A stretch of 64,000 nt of DNA, taken from Lolium rigidum (lineage: Eukaryota > Streptophyta > Magnoliopsida > Poales > Poaceae). Made by a program: the position numbers and the translations under genes. This document shows, in pieces, positions 24,324 through 37,446 of the stretch (position 1 is the stretch's first letter; each line of letters begins with the position of its first letter). The notes under the pieces were generated by a model, which did no database searches, was not told the origin of the DNA, and saw nothing but the letters and a program-made list of their open reading frames with translations. The stretch is from NCBI RefSeq assembly GCF_022539505.1, contig NC_061514.1:328521090-328585089 (forward strand), given 5' to 3'.

Positions 24324-25241
24324 GGTTTAGGTCCTCGCCTTGACCCTCATCGTTGTTGATGCCGAACTTTAGGTTGTGGAAGAGGTGATATAGCACTTAG
24401 TTGTCCAAAGGAAGAGTCTTGGCCTTGTGGTGTAGATGGCTCCACATGGGTGGAACTTCGTCCTTCCCCGGTACTCATAGAAGGTATCTTTTGAGATCGG
24501 CAAGTGCCAACACCCATCCTTCCTATGGTAACCGGGGGAATTGCATCTCCTTTCTCACAAGAAGCACTTCGCCTCCTCCAAAGAACTATCATATCCATCG
24601 AAAGGTCTCATCACTCAATACCACAAACCACACAATAGACTCATGCTCCATCATCATGTTTAAGTGTTTCCAACTAAGGTTTCTTTCTCACTTCCGGCAC
24701 CCCATGAGGTTGGGGTAAGAATGTGGCTAGGAGTAAAAGATTGATTCCTTCTTTACCAATGAAGATATCCGAAAATTTGAGCTTGAACTCCAATCCATTG
24801 TTGCTTCTTCTTGCAAGGATCATGTTATAGAACTTGCATTGAGCTTGTTTGACAAACTTCACGGTTCATTTTCTTCAACACAATTCCTACAAAACACGAT
24901 CTCTACACAAGGAAGCAAATTCCATTAGCCCTAGACCGTGGTCTCTTGAAGAGACTAGATCCACAAGAGAACCACAACATGTTCATTATAGTAGGTACAA
25001 AAGACCCAAGAGTGTAACGCAATGAACAAAGAAATCAAATGCAAGAGTCTTGACAATATAGGACTTGGTCACCACCTTGTCAAGGCTCCAATACCTTTAA
25101 GCTCGCTTGTGTTGACGCCATGAGAAAGATAGAGATAAGTGACTTGATGACGACAAAAAATTCCTTGCTTCCAGACATAAGACTTGTGGCTCCAAGGTTG
25201 ACCACCCAATAAGCATCTCCGAAAACAAGGTTCTTCATGGA
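24324..25241. mobile_element. Element C internal sequence without a recognised gene
   Basis: Only short broken frames in both directions. This is where copia pol would be expected, and no integrase or reverse transcriptase motif was found. Confidence 0.5.
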
Positions 25242-27099
25242 TCAAGAGTTGGAGATAGGAGCCCATTTTTCAATGGGCCCTATCTTCACATTCTTCTTTT
25301 CATTGATCCTTCTTTCTCTCTCGATCTTCCTTGGCATGATTGCCACTCCTCCTTCATTGCATAAGTCCCCATAGGCTTCAATGACTCCTTCCAAGAATTG
25401 GACTTGGACTTGGAGACTCTCAATCTCGGACTTCAAGTGGTTAACTTCATCTTCGTGATCCAATAGAGCTTCCTCAAGAAGAGAATTTCTTCTTAAGAGT
25501 AAACATTTGTGTTTCTCCAAAGAGGCAATGTCTTTGCTCAAACGGTTCCATTCCAACAAGGATTCATTTTGCCTCTTATTCACTTCAAATAGCTTGGCCT
25601 CGTGTTTCTTTAGAGTGGCAATCTCTTCTTCGTGATCACAACATTGCACCTTCTCTTTACTCAAGTGATAGTATTCATTCAAGGTCTTCTCTTGAGTTGA
25701 GATGACTTCCAAGAATTTTGCATTGTGTCTTCTCAAGAGGCAAACTTCGTCAAAGAGCTTGTCACAACATGAATTAGGACCTTCATCTCCTTTCTTCTTG
25801 GCAAAGGTTGCAACATCCTCAAGAGACCTTTCATGATTTTCTTCAAGATAACACTTCTTTGCCTTGAGCTTGTCCACCAAATGGTCTTGATCTCCTCGCA
25901 TGTTTGTTCTAGACTTCTCGGTGGAGGAGATCTTGATGACGTCCTTGTTGGAGGAAAGCTTGGAGAGCCCTTTAGAGAGAGATCTAAACCCGCTCTTGCA
26001 CGAGCATTCCATCATTTTCGTCCCTTCTCTCATAGATACATTCCGCAACAAGGTGCCTTTTGTCACCACAATTGTAGCAAGATGATCTCTTTTTTCTCTC
26101 ATAGATACACTCCGCAACAAGGTGCCTTGTGTCGCCACAATTGTAGCAAAATTGTATGGAGCTTCGTCTCTTGTATTCATTCCAAAAACTCTTGATGGCA
26201 CGAGCCATGTGTTCATGATATTCGGCCTTGAGATCATCCGGACTCCACTCAATGGGATCCACATGGCTTTCACTAGCTCCATAGTCCTTCATTTTCAATG
26301 CAAAGTTGGGCTTGCGAGTATTGTGGGTGCGAGCAACACGGTCTTCCACATTCTCTTTAGATATGGCCATGTTGTTCACTTCATTGAAACGAGAGCTTTG
26401 GATGCTCTCATTCCCGAGGAAGAGCTTGTCAAGTTTATCCCATGCTTCCTTGGCGTTCTTGAGCGAGCGGATATGAGTGCAATCCTTGGGCGTGATGGCC
26501 ATGTGAATCATATAGATGGCAGTGGTGTTGAGTTGACCATCCACGACCTCTCTTCTTGTCAAGTTCTTTGGGTCTCTTGGTGAATAGCCTTCCTTAATGA
26601 TGCGCCAAAGCTCGGTAGACGCGCTGTGCACATAAGATTTCATCAAGAATTGCCAATTTTTAAAGTTATTGAATTCAAGTAGCGGTGGTGAGCCATGAGC
26701 CAAGATGCGAGGCATGGGTATTGGGACATTTAGGGAGTAATCACTTGGTGGGGGTACCGCATGATAACCTCCTAATTGTCCCTCAACCGGTGATTCATCC
26801 TTCCCTTTTGATGAAGTGCCAATGTCCTCAAGTTCCCCTTCTCGAGGTGGTTTTGTCGATTGCGCGACAAAATCAACAAGATGAAGGGTGTTGACTTGTG
26901 GTGGAGGAACATCGACACTTGCCTTGGGGGTTGATTTGGGAGCAATCAACTCCATCATCATAGCCTTCAATTGAGATGCAATGGATGACTCCAATTTCTT
27001 GAGGTCATCCAAAGTAGCCGGAGTGCTATCGACAATTGATGGTGGAGGTGATTGCTCACCGGGAAGGAACCCATTCTCTCCATTCTCTTGTTCGGCCAT
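25242..27099 (-). pseudogene. gag-like gene of element C (UBN2-type, tandem zinc knuckles, coiled coil)
   Basis: Two overlapping minus-strand frames (27099-25984 and 26282-25242) form one gag-like gene. From the start at 27099, just inside the primer site, come a Pro/Ser-rich region and a copia-type gag domain (ILAHGSPPLLEFNNFKNW, then the WRIIKEGY and NAKEAWDKLDKLFLGNE blocks, as in UBN2/DUF4219 proteins). Two almost identical CCHC knuckles follow (CYNCGDTRHLVAEC and CYNCGDKRHLVAEC). The second frame gives a long Leu/Glu/Lys heptad region of about 200 residues, a likely coiled coil. The role would be particle assembly and RNA binding. The frame changes between about 25984 and 26282. Confidence 0.75.
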
Positions 27100-27133
27100 T
27101 TCTTAGGCGGTAAAGCCCGAGCAAGAAAACCTT

Positions 27134-27145
27134 GCTCTGATACCA
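27134..27145 (-). other. Primer binding site (initiator-Met tRNA) of element C
   Basis: The complement reads TGGTATCAGAGC, the standard plant iMet site, two bases from the LTR edge. It sets the element's orientation as minus. Confidence 0.85.
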
Positions 27146-27147
27146 AT

Positions 27148-28496
27148 TGAATGGATCGTAGCGAACAAGAGGGGGGGGTGAATGGGCGCTACGTCAAGTT
27201 TTAGTCTTTTTCAATTTTTAGTGCAACGGAAGATAAATATGATAGCTTTAGCGATGGCGGTGTTCCTACAATGATCCTAGACAAGTACAACAAGCAAAGG
27301 AACAATCACAAGATAGTAAGAGTAAGGAGCGGGACAACCGGAGGGCGCGGAGACGAGGCGAGGTTTGTTTCCCGCAGTTCCTCCCACAAAAGGGAGTACG
27401 TCTGCATTGAGGAGGTGCTAGCCTCACACAAGAGACTAGACGGCCACACCACGAAGGAAGGCCTCACCTTCTTCCTCGAGAGAGCTCCACAAAGGTGCTC
27501 CCCCTTCTCCACTAAGGCACCGGTCGAGGCGGTGATTCCTTCACAAGGTTGGGGCGAGCTCCACACCACAAGGAGGCTCCCAACAACCCATGGAGCTAGT
27601 ACAACACCAAGCTAGCCTCCATGGATGCACTTCTTCCAAGATTCCACAATAGGAACTCTACCACCAATATCCACTAAGGACTACCATGAATTGGTGAAAT
27701 TTCTCTCGGTAGAACGATAGATCGGGGTCTCCTCCACCACTCCTCAAAGTATGAGCAAGATTGATTGGGTAGGGAGAGAGATCCACTAAGTTTGAGCTCA
27801 GCAACAATGGAGGAGAGAGAGAGAGAGAAGAGCTAAATTCGGGCTGGAGAAGAAGGGGCCTTTTTATAGGTCCCTCCAAATCCAACCGTTATGTGCTGTT
27901 TTTGCACAAGCGGTACTACCGCTTCTAGGAAGCGGTACTACCGCTCTGAGTTCGAATCCCTACAGAACTTGTCCACGTGGACACATTGCGGTACTACCGC
28001 TCGCGGTACCGCTTGAGGTACCGCAATAGGGTCCAGACCTTACTGGATCCAAAGCGGTACCGAAGCGGTACCAGAGCGGTACTGCCGTAACATGTTACGG
28101 TACTTGAGCGGTACCGTGGGCGGTATTACCGCTTGTAAGCGGTACTACCGCTCAAGGTACCGTAACTTGTTCTGTGGGACAATCTCGTGTGCAATCCTCA
28201 GAGCGGTAGCTCAGAGCGGTACCGATGAGGGTAGCGGTACTACCGCTGCTGGTACCGGTAGTACCGCTATGGCTAAAACAGCTTTTTCCTCTTTTCCTCT
28301 CCTACCATGTTACCTCACGACACACACACAAAACCAGAAAACCTAAGATCTATGCTTCAGTCTTCCGATCATAGTGTGTTCAGCGAGGGCACCGTACACC
28401 TACAAATCCATCAAAGATAATCTTTGTGCACGGTTAGAATTGTTCGAGTGTTGTTATCAAACACACAAAACAAGGGTTATAGATCTTGCTCTTACA
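27148..28496 (-). repeat. 5' LTR of element C (complete)
   Basis: 1349 bp; on the minus strand TGTAAGAGC...ATTCA. A TATAAAAA box lies on the complement of 27861-27868, with about 20 short GCGGTACTACCGC-like palindromes at 27910-28270 and a GA-rich run near 27810. Confidence 0.85.
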
Positions 28497-29980
28497 CTTT
28501 GCAAATGACTATAAACATAATCCCGCAACTACGTTGTCATGCGCAGCCACGTTCACACCCAAACTGTGGTTTGGAAATAGCCTATACTATAGGTTGCTAA
28601 GATGGCAAATATTTAAGAGTTTGAAGTACATAAAAGCAAGTAGATAATAAATGTAAACTAAAGTTAGAGAGTGTTGATGGTGTGTTTGTGATATGGTTGA
28701 GGGGTTTTCAAGGAGTGTAGGTTCCACCACTAGTATTGGTACTACTTATGATTAGGATGAACTATGTTTTTGTATACGTTATGTATAGGGAGAGATCGGT
28801 AATAAGATGTACTAGTACATCTCCTAATAACCACTGCAATGACCTTCAGCAAGCCACCTATTGATCCATCACAATTAAGGGTTTCCTCAAGATTATTGAC
28901 GCAAGCATAATGAGTCCCTCATTATCCCCCTTTTACATATGATAGTGCGCCGCACATGGTATGTCACTGCCCGCCGTACACACTAACATACTTCAAAGTG
29001 TAATTCCCTCTCTTGTCCTGGAGGCAAATATTATGTGGTGCACTTCACATAACATCAAGAGAAAGAACAAACACACAATCATTATACAAAGTTTATAGAT
29101 CATATTTAATTCACATCATACTATTACTAGGGTTTCTCCAAATCTCCCCAAGAACAAAGAAACTACTCATACATGAAGGGGATCAACATCATAGAATAAT
29201 ATGGATGGGATATGAGTGTACAATCGAATACTAGTGAAGATCCACACTAAGGTTTGAATTACAACCAAGTAGACGAAGGGGATCACGGTGAAGACGTTGA
29301 TGATGATGTTGATGAAGATCGATGCGTTGCCTTCAAGATTCTAGCCTCCTACTTCTGTTATGTGTTGGTGGAGATGGTGATGGAGGCGGCGGTTGTGGAG
29401 ACAGTGGCGGCGGAGCGGAAGGGATCCGCCCCTAGGGCGTGGATGAATTGTGCCTATCCTTGACTCCTCCCCTCTTTATATAGGCGCCGAAGGTCGGTTT
29501 CACGAACCGACAGAGCTAGGAGACGAATATGCCCATCGGGCCTTCACAAATGTTGTTCCATTTGACAAAATGGAGCCGACGGAGTCCCGTACGGACGTAT
29601 GGTATGGGCGGCGTCTGCCCGTACAAATGGTTGCCAAACCTTCCGTTGATTTCGTATTTTGCTCGCCATTTCTTCATACAGACTCTGATTTAGGTTTTCT
29701 TTAGCTCGTTGAGCTTGTATGGAAGAGGGATACAACACCATGGCCTTAGATCTTAAATATAAGATCTTGGTAAAGTATCACTTTTCCTACACCTCTCATA
29801 TGGCTAAGTCTGGTGCTTGTAATTCTCCCATATTGTACCCTCTGGGTCCTTTTGCCTTCTTTTTTCCATGATTGTCCATAACACCTAAAAAAAGTAAAAG
29901 ACAAGGGAAAAGTAATAAAATCCTACTAAAACTACTAAATATGTGATGCTCATATGAAAGTGAACAAAAATTCATAAGTA
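28497..29980 (-). mobile_element. Decayed LTR-like sequence, minus orientation
   Basis: No gene. The minus strand shows an LTR-like core promoter: TATATAAA on the complement of 29475-29482 in a GC-rich setting, followed by a GC-rich transcribed part and an AT-rich 3' portion. No second copy, primer site or duplication was found, so the limits are approximate. Confidence 0.35.
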
Positions 29981-31610
29981 CACAAAATAGACATATGTGT
30001 ATCTAGCTGGAGCATGAAATGAGTGACCATATGAGTAATAGTATAATAGTGCAAAATTTCGAGCTATTAATTTTATTCAACAAAGATCTGACAAAGGCAT
30101 ACATCACAAAAACTGAAGCCACCACTCAACACTTACAAACCGGACAATGGGTGAAGAAACATGTCGTTAGGGTCTTATGCCCGAAAAATAGAAACCAACG
30201 CCCCATCAGCTAATCAGGCACCGGGGCCATCACTCAGTCACACTATGGAAAAACAAGAGGACACAACCGGTGTAGCTGAAACTTCATGATAACCTCGTGC
30301 TCTCGCTTTAGAAGCTGTTACCTCCATTAACTGTTGGTCTATCTTCACGGTAGAGCTCCGCATAGTCCATGGCAGGCTTGGCATTGACACCACCACTGCG
30401 CCAGACAACGCCCCCACCCTGTGCAAGTCCATTACATCGCCACCATCAATGAGACCCCGCTGCACCACGTTGCTGAGACTCGCCAACTTCAACATTGTAT
30501 AAGCACACCATTCCACCTCCTAGCTCCCCCATCTGGCAACTGCTCCCAAAACCAACACCCTCATGAAGGTGAAAGATGCCAGTAGCTTCGTCGTTGTCCG
30601 ATCTGAGATACCTAGACATAGGGTTTCCCCGGAAGCAACTGAAGTGTAGTGGAAGCAGACCACAATGACGAGAAAGTTGTCCCCACAAAGCCACCAGAGT
30701 GACGTAGTGTCGCCAAGAGAGGCAACCGCAGTTGGTCTTATCTTTGCTCCAAATCACCGTCGAGTGCTTCTCCCCTCCTACTGCGCCACGACCACGAGGT
30801 CGTTCCCTTCATGGGCGGTGCGTGGGGTTTCCCTGCGGCCGCCTCTGGGGTAGACAAGGTGAGGGGAAGGGAGGAGGGTGGTGGTTGGGGGCGGCTAGTG
30901 TTTGTCCCCGGTCGCCCCTGGAAGGAGGCGATGCAAGGGACACAAGAGTTGTTGTCCTAAAATGGGGAGAGTTTCACTTCTCGACCTCTGCACCAACTAT
31001 GGATGCACACAACCTTGGTTAAGATGAAAGCATAGTGTTGGCTTCTGCATGTAGATTGACATGGTATAGAGTCAATGTCTCAAGAATCGCCGGCGCCCCT
31101 CTCTCCATCTACAAGGCATCTAGTGTCTACCTTTGAGCTTCACGTGCTTTTTTAAGGAAACGCAATAGATTGTGTTTCGATGCATTGGTACATAGAGTTT
31201 GATACAAGCCCAAAGAGGCCACACCCGAGTACAACGCGACATAGGACACACTAAGTGGTGGGGAGCAGCGCCGTTAGCCCTGAAGTCCTTGTTGTCACCC
31301 ACAATTTGGAAACCTTAACCATTGTTAACCAACAGACTAGTCTAGTAGAGGCTTAATAGGGACCCGATCATAACATAAGAATAAGAACGAGCATAATGGA
31401 GCCTATCGATTTATAATTAACCATCTCACGACAAACCTACAATGTGTGGCACGACTAAGCATGGACATTCGGAAGTGGTACTTGAACCAGGGGGAAATAC
31501 GCAAGCGTTGGTGTGGATGATGACTTGCCATCAAAGGGCTTCGATTTCCTTGTCTTCCACCATCGCAACCGTGGTCTTTGATCTACCGGTTGCAATGCAC
31601 CACCAACGTC

Positions 31611-31611
<1 letters not shown>
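29981..31611. other. Intergenic sequence with no recognised gene
   Basis: Both strands carry only short, broken frames of up to about 100 codons with no domain. The GC-rich block at 30400-30930 resembles transposon leader sequence but cannot be assigned. Confidence 0.4.

Positions 31612-31614
<3 letters not shown>

Positions 31615-31676
<62 letters not shown>
31615..31676 (+). repeat. (AG)n microsatellite, about 31 units
   Basis: An uninterrupted AG/GA run. The ORFs running through it on both strands (31442-31759 and 31531-31899) are artefacts of the repeat. Confidence 0.95.
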
Positions 31677-31681
<5 letters not shown>

Positions 31682-33019
31682 GGCGAGTGTGAAAGAGCGA
31701 ATGGGAGGGGAGCGTGCGCGGTGATGAAATTTATGACGTGGGTTTTCAATGTGTCATGATGTCTCCCGCTATCCCATGTGTTATAAACGCGATAAGCAAA
31801 TAACGAAGAACGAAACAAGAACACACGCAGGGGCACAAGATTAACGTGGAAACCCCTCTCCAATAAAGAGAGGTAAAAACCTCGGGCGCTAGCCAGCAAA
31901 ACTTCACTATATCGGGGGAGTGTTTACAAACGCCGTGGGATACCTCATATTCTGATCAACCCTAGCTGGCGGCTTACAATATGTATATATAAGCGGTGAC
32001 ATCGATCCGTACTGGCCCAAGCCTACCGGCGACAGGCTCGTTCCGCTCGTCACAAGTTAGCCTCCCTTTAAAATGAATTTGGATCACAATACAACACCAT
32101 GTGTGCATCTGTGTGTTCACTTTGTGCGCGTCAGCGCATGTCCCGCTGCGAGTATCCAAATTGGTTGTGCCTCCAGAGCTAACTTTTAAGCCGATTTGAG
32201 ACATCATTTTCCAGGCCAACCAAAACACCCGAAACTCGGCCCTCTAGATGCGAAAAATGACCTTTTTTTTAAATAGATGCGAAAAATGACTTCATGAGCT
32301 AACAAAGTGGCGCAAGACGAACCAAACTCCGAGCAAGTCCTGGCCGGAGCCTCACGCCGCTCATGCATGCCTAGTGTGTCGTTAGATATGGACCGTCCGA
32401 TGGAGACGTGACAATCGACACTCAATCTTCACGTCCACGGCGAGCTATAACCATGCATGGATTTCGTCTCACTTGGACAGAGCAGCACAGCAGCCTCGTC
32501 TCCGCTCACTCTGATCCGCTAATGCACGCTCAGCAGACGCTGGCCGATGCGTCACGCCGGTGATGCACGACAGCGTCCAAAAACACAACCTCTTTTCCTC
32601 GTCACCACTCACGGACACGGACAGAAACACGTAACGAAAAGGCGGGAGAAGTGGCTTTAATTTGCTTCCACGGCTAAACCAGCGCGCGCCTTGGAAGCGT
32701 TCGTTCCGACCCCCACACGAGACGAGGAGGCCGCCACGTACCTCGCCCTCCCGCTCTAGATCTCACACTCCATGCCGCAGAGGCACATAGACAACGCCAC
32801 TGCTCGCTCGCTCGGCCTCTCCCTCCCAACCCCCGGTCAAATCCATCCTTCGCAGCCAAGCCACGCTCGCCTTTTCCGCACACAAGCCACCCCATCGATC
32901 ACACCCCCAAATCGCACGTAAACCAACCTTTCTGATCGATCCATCCGTCACACCGCCACCCTCCTCGTGCTGTTGTCCCCTGGTGATCACGATCGGAGGG
33001 ATCGATCGAGCGGACGGAG
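31677..33019. other. Upstream region of the vacuolar sorting receptor gene
   Basis: No separate gene. The part up to about 32000 looks like degraded repeat. From about 32400 the DNA becomes GC-rich, as expected for a grass promoter and 5' untranslated region. No clear TATA box or transcription start could be fixed. Confidence 0.4.
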
Positions 33020-36000
33020 ATGGGACGGACGTCGCCGGCGCGATGGTGGCGGTGCGCCCTGCTTCTTCTCCTGGCGCTCGCGCTCATCACCGTGGCGGAG
33101 GGGAGGTTCGTGGTGGAGAAGAACAGCCTGCGGGTGACCTCCCCCGCCGCGCTCCGGGGCGTCTACGAGTGCGCCATCGGCAACTTCGGCATGCCGCAGT
33201 ACGGCGGCACCATGCACGGGGTCGTCGTCTACCCCAAGGCCAACACGAAAGGCTGCAAGCCCTTCAGCGACTCCGGGCTCTCCTTCAACCCCAAGTCCGG
33301 CGGCCTCCCCGTCTTCCTCCTCGTCGATCGCGGAGGTGAGCGACAGAACCAACCCATTTCCTTCCTTCCTCGACTGTTTCTGCAATTTCCATTCCACTTG
33401 TCAGTTGTCAGATCGAGCGATTTGAGTTAATCACTACTACACGTGCGTTTCCATTTCGTCCCAGAAAGCCATTCCGTCTAGTACATGCATGAATAATTTA
33501 ATACACCTACTTTCTCCTTTTCTTTCTTAGATGTTATAAGAATCCACACGTTTTAAATTGGAACCTAGATTTGGTCCATGGTACTGTATTATGCATGGGT
33601 TATCTCTCTTTTCTTTATGTAAAACATGGATTGAATCGTGGCCATGCTCTTTGACTGAATACGGAATAGCGCCCGGGTTTTGCCAGACACAGTTAGTTGT
33701 ATAACTGTAATTCAGTTAGCACTGCATGGTTCATTGAAATTCTAGTTAAGTATGTTTGAATGTAGTTATTGCGCTTTGACCATTGAGTGAGTCAGGGGAT
33801 AGAACTTGCTAATTTGGTTGTCTGACTGATACTGGATCGTTCCTTCTTTTTGGGCATTTGCTTATGTAACTTGGTCCCGGTTTCTGACTAACTACCACCT
33901 TGTTGCTCATGTTCTTTTTCTTTCGAGCAACTGGCGGGACCGTTGTCTTTTCATTCAGAAGAAATTGGAATACGTTCATGTTCTTTGAGTGGAGATATGT
34001 TTATCAGACACACTTCTATAACTATATTCAGTTGGGACTGTAGGGTTTGTTAAAAGTTTAGTTAGGTATGCCTGAATTCAGTTATTGTCCGTCGAGTGAG
34101 TCAGCAGATAGAACTTGCCAATTTAGTTCTCTGCTTTAAACTGTTCACTTTCAACATATTTGGTAGCATAGGCATCTCTTTACAAAATATTTTCCCTATC
34201 TTGCTATAAATAATAAAGTCTGAGTTTTGTGGGGGAAATTCTTCAACTGATAATGACCAAAAGAAAGAAATCTCTACTATAGTAGTTTTTTTAAAAGGAA
34301 GGATGACACCCCCAGCCTCTGCATTGAAGAGATGCATACTATCTCTATCATAGTAATGGTTTTAATTATATGAGTCATGATACTATTCAGCCATAGTTGT
34401 TCAACACGTATCATCTTAAAATTTTCATCCCGGTTATCATCTTAAATCTTCTTCCTCTACTTCTTCAATGTGTTAATCTCACTGACCAATATTTTCGATC
34501 ATTTCCCCAAATATGGTGTTCTAATTCTTTGTGATGTGCAGACTGCTACTTCACAACCAAGGGATGGAATGCCCAAACAGCTGGAGCTGCGGCAGTTCTC
34601 GTCGCCGATGACAGAGCGGAGCCATTGATCACAATGGACACTCCAGAGTCTGCTGGCAAAGAGCACCTAGAGAACATCACCGTCCCGTCAGCACTTGTCT
34701 CCAAGAGATTCGGCGACGACCTGAAGGCCGCGCTGGAAAACGGTGATATGGTAAATGTGCTGCTGGACTGGAGGGAGTCTCTGCCCCATCCCGATGAGCG
34801 CGTGGAGTACGAATTCTGGACGAACAGCAACGACGAGTGTGGAGCCAAATGTGACATGCAGATGAATTTCGTCAGGAACTTCAGAGGAGTCGCGCAGGTC
34901 CTTGAGCAGAGGGGTTACACCCAGTTCGCGCCTCACTACATCACTTGGTATTGTCCTGAAGCCTTCGTCCTGAGCAAGCAGTGCACATCGCAGTGCATCA
35001 ACCATGGGAGATACTGCGCTCCGGATCCGGAGCAGGATTTCACCACCGGATATGACGGAAAAGATGTCGTGGTTCAGAACCTGATTCAGATTTGCTTGTT
35101 CAAGGTTGCTAATGAAAGTCGCAAGCCGTGGTTGTGGTGGGATTATGTGCATGATTTTGCAATTAGGTGCCCTATGAAGGAGAAGAAGTACACACGTGAT
35201 TGCGCTAATGGTGTCATTAAGTCACTTGGTGGGTCAAGTTAGCTGCACTCTTTTATTAGTTACTCCATTGTTTGCACTATGATTTCTTCATAACAAGCTA
35301 ACTGAAAATGAAAATTAACTCGGCCGTTTATTTGTCATGTCCTTTTTTTTACAGGAATGGATATTGACAAGATTAACAAATGTGTGGGAGACCCTGACGC
35401 TGATGAAGACAATCCAGTGCTTAAAGCAGAACAAGATGCTCAAGTAAATCTTCATAAACTCATAAGCCATACTAAATTCGTTACTCGTTACCTAGTGACA
35501 TACTAATCTTCATGCCTTTTAACCTTCAGATTGGTCATGGTTCTCGAGGGGATGTTACTATACTACCGACTTTTGTCGTCAATAACAGACAATACAGAGG
35601 TTCGTCCATTGTCCTATGATACATTTGCTTTCAGGTCAATATTATTTATGTTTATGTTTACTTTTTTATTTTAGGTAAGCTGGATAAAAGAGCTGTTCTA
35701 AGAGCAATATGCTCGGGATTTGAGGAGACTACCGAACCTGATATTTGTTTGACTCAAGGTTTGTGAATTTTTACCTCTTAAATAAATGAACCTAGATTTT
35801 TTCTTCAGGAATTATAATTTTTTTTGGTTGCATATCTTCTATATAGATATCCAAACAAATCAATGTTTGGAAAACAACGGAGGTTGCTGGCTGGACCATA
35901 ATAGTAATAATTTTACTGCATGCAAGGTACAGCTTTATTAGGGAATGCTGTTGAATTTCTTTACCCCTCGGCCGCTTCTTATGCCTTGGGGTACACATTT

Positions 36001-37446
36001 TAAAATTTATTGGTGATACATTTTAGGATACCTTCCGTGGGCGAGTTTGTGAATGCCCAATTGTAAATGGTGTAAAGTTTGTTGGTGATGGGTACACACA
36101 CTGTGAAGGTATAGTTTTGCAATTTACTTGATGTTGCGTTGGGAGAAATTATTTCCATTAGGCATGAGTGCTGTTACAGTGAAACAAAATGGTTCTCATA
36201 GGACCCTTGCGATATATTCATGCTTATGCCTAAGATGCTTTGGTATGTCAGCTTCTGGTGTTGGTAGATGCCAAATCAACAATGGAGGCTGCTGGAAGGA
36301 AACCAGGAATGGGAAGTCTGTCTCTGCCTGCTCAGTAAGATCATCTCTTTTAGATGTCCTTCTTACAGTTTTCTTGTGGTTACTGTGTTTGGTTCAAAAC
36401 TGATTATGGAAATTTACAGAATGAAGTAGCTAAAGGCTGCAAATGTCCACCAGGTTTCAAGGGTGATGGCATACACAGTTGCGAAGGTATTACTGTTAGG
36501 AAATATATTATTTTGCAACCTTCTTGGCAATATTTATCCATGTTTATTTAACATGCTTCTATATGGATATGAATCAGCATTATAATGGTTGCAAGATTGT
36601 TTTCAAAACATATGTGGAAAGACTTAAGTGTGGCAGAGCCAGTGATATCTGTCATAGATGTTAATTCATCCTACAAACTATATATAACAGTGGCTCAACT
36701 ACTAAACTTTTGAGCTTTTTAAGTTCATTTCTTACACGAAATTTATCTTTGCCTGGCACTTGCATGCAGATATTGATGAGTGCAAGGAGAAACTTTTCTG
36801 CCAGTGCAAAGGCTGCAGTTGTGAGAACACATGGGGAAGCTATGAGTGTGGCTGTGGTGGTAACAATATGCTATACATGAGAGAGCATGACACTTGTATC
36901 AGTGAGTTGCCTAACCTGAACTTTTTTGGAGCCTCACTAACGGATGGTTCAGTTATCGCCATATTTTCAGTTCTCTATTCCAAATTGTTCGAAACATAGA
37001 CTGGCCCCTAGGCATCCTGGAAATGTCTGGAACAACGAATTTTTCACTTCAAACAGTAGTTTGTCTTTGACGCACTAATCTGACGCCTTTTCCCATCACT
37101 GTGCAGGCAAAGTTGCGAGTTCATCAGTGGGCTGGGGCTTCCTGTGGGTTGTTTTCTTCGGCCTCGGTTTTGCAGGAGTTGGAGCATACGCTGTCTACAA
37201 ATATCGGCTACGGGTAAACAACCATTCACCCTTCTAATGATCGAAGATAATTGCTACAGTACTACTTTGCAGTACAAAGATAGTGTAGAAATTTATGGGA
37301 TGTGAGACTCATACTTTGTGTTATCGATACTGTCATTCCAGAGTTACATGGATTCAGAGATCCGCGCGATCATGGCTCAGTACATGCCTCTGGAGAACCA
37401 AGATACGTCGAGCCATCAACGACCAGTGGAGCACGCTGACATCTGA
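33020..37446 (+). CDS. VSR: Vacuolar sorting receptor (VSR/BP-80 family), 12 exons, complete
   Basis: Type I membrane receptor that sorts vacuolar cargo (proteases, storage proteins) between the Golgi/TGN and the prevacuolar compartment. Coding exons by GT-AG junctions and unbroken frame: 33020-33335, 34542-35228, 35355-35443, 35530-35599, 35675-35758, 35847-35926, 36027-36108, 36252-36334, 36420-36486, 36770-36901, 37107-37213, 37342-37446. These total 1902 nt, or 633 residues, normal for the family. Residues 1-28 form a signal peptide (long Leu/Ala core). A protease-associated domain and a Cys-rich central region follow, then EGF-like repeats at about 416-563 (NNGGCW twice; DIDECKEK starting a calcium-binding EGF). 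A transmembrane helix lies at about 571-592, and the cytosolic tail holds YMPL (613-616), the Tyr-based AP-binding motif. No frameshift or missing Cys was noticed. Which VSR paralogue it is cannot be decided here. Confidence 0.96.
33336..34541 (+). other. Intron 1 of the VSR gene, with an internal duplication
   Basis: 1206 bp, GT-AG. Two diverged copies of a block (about 33690-33843 and 34013-34148) share a core around gagtgagtcag and gatagaacttgc. Confidence 0.75.

Larger units (their letters stand above)
937..28496 (-). mobile_element. Element C: copia-like LTR retrotransposon without pol, interrupted by element A
   Basis: Two direct copies of one LTR (937-1794 and 27148-28496) bound the element. 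Read on the minus strand, a primer binding site matching initiator-Met tRNA follows the right-hand LTR, and a polypurine tract precedes the left-hand one. A gag-like reading frame with zinc knuckles lies next to the primer site, as in copia elements. No protease, integrase, reverse transcriptase or RNase H was seen in the 5.4 kb of internal sequence, so the element is probably non-autonomous. Element A, with everything nested in it, splits the interior at 2422/21739. The left LTR is truncated by element D. Confidence 0.8.

Noticed and set aside
31442..31899. Frames through the AG repeat on both strands
   Set aside because: They exist only because a dinucleotide run has no stops.
32983..33397. 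Alternative frames over VSR exon 1 on both strands
   Set aside because: Shadows of the receptor's GC-rich first exon. The receptor frame has a signal peptide and family motifs.
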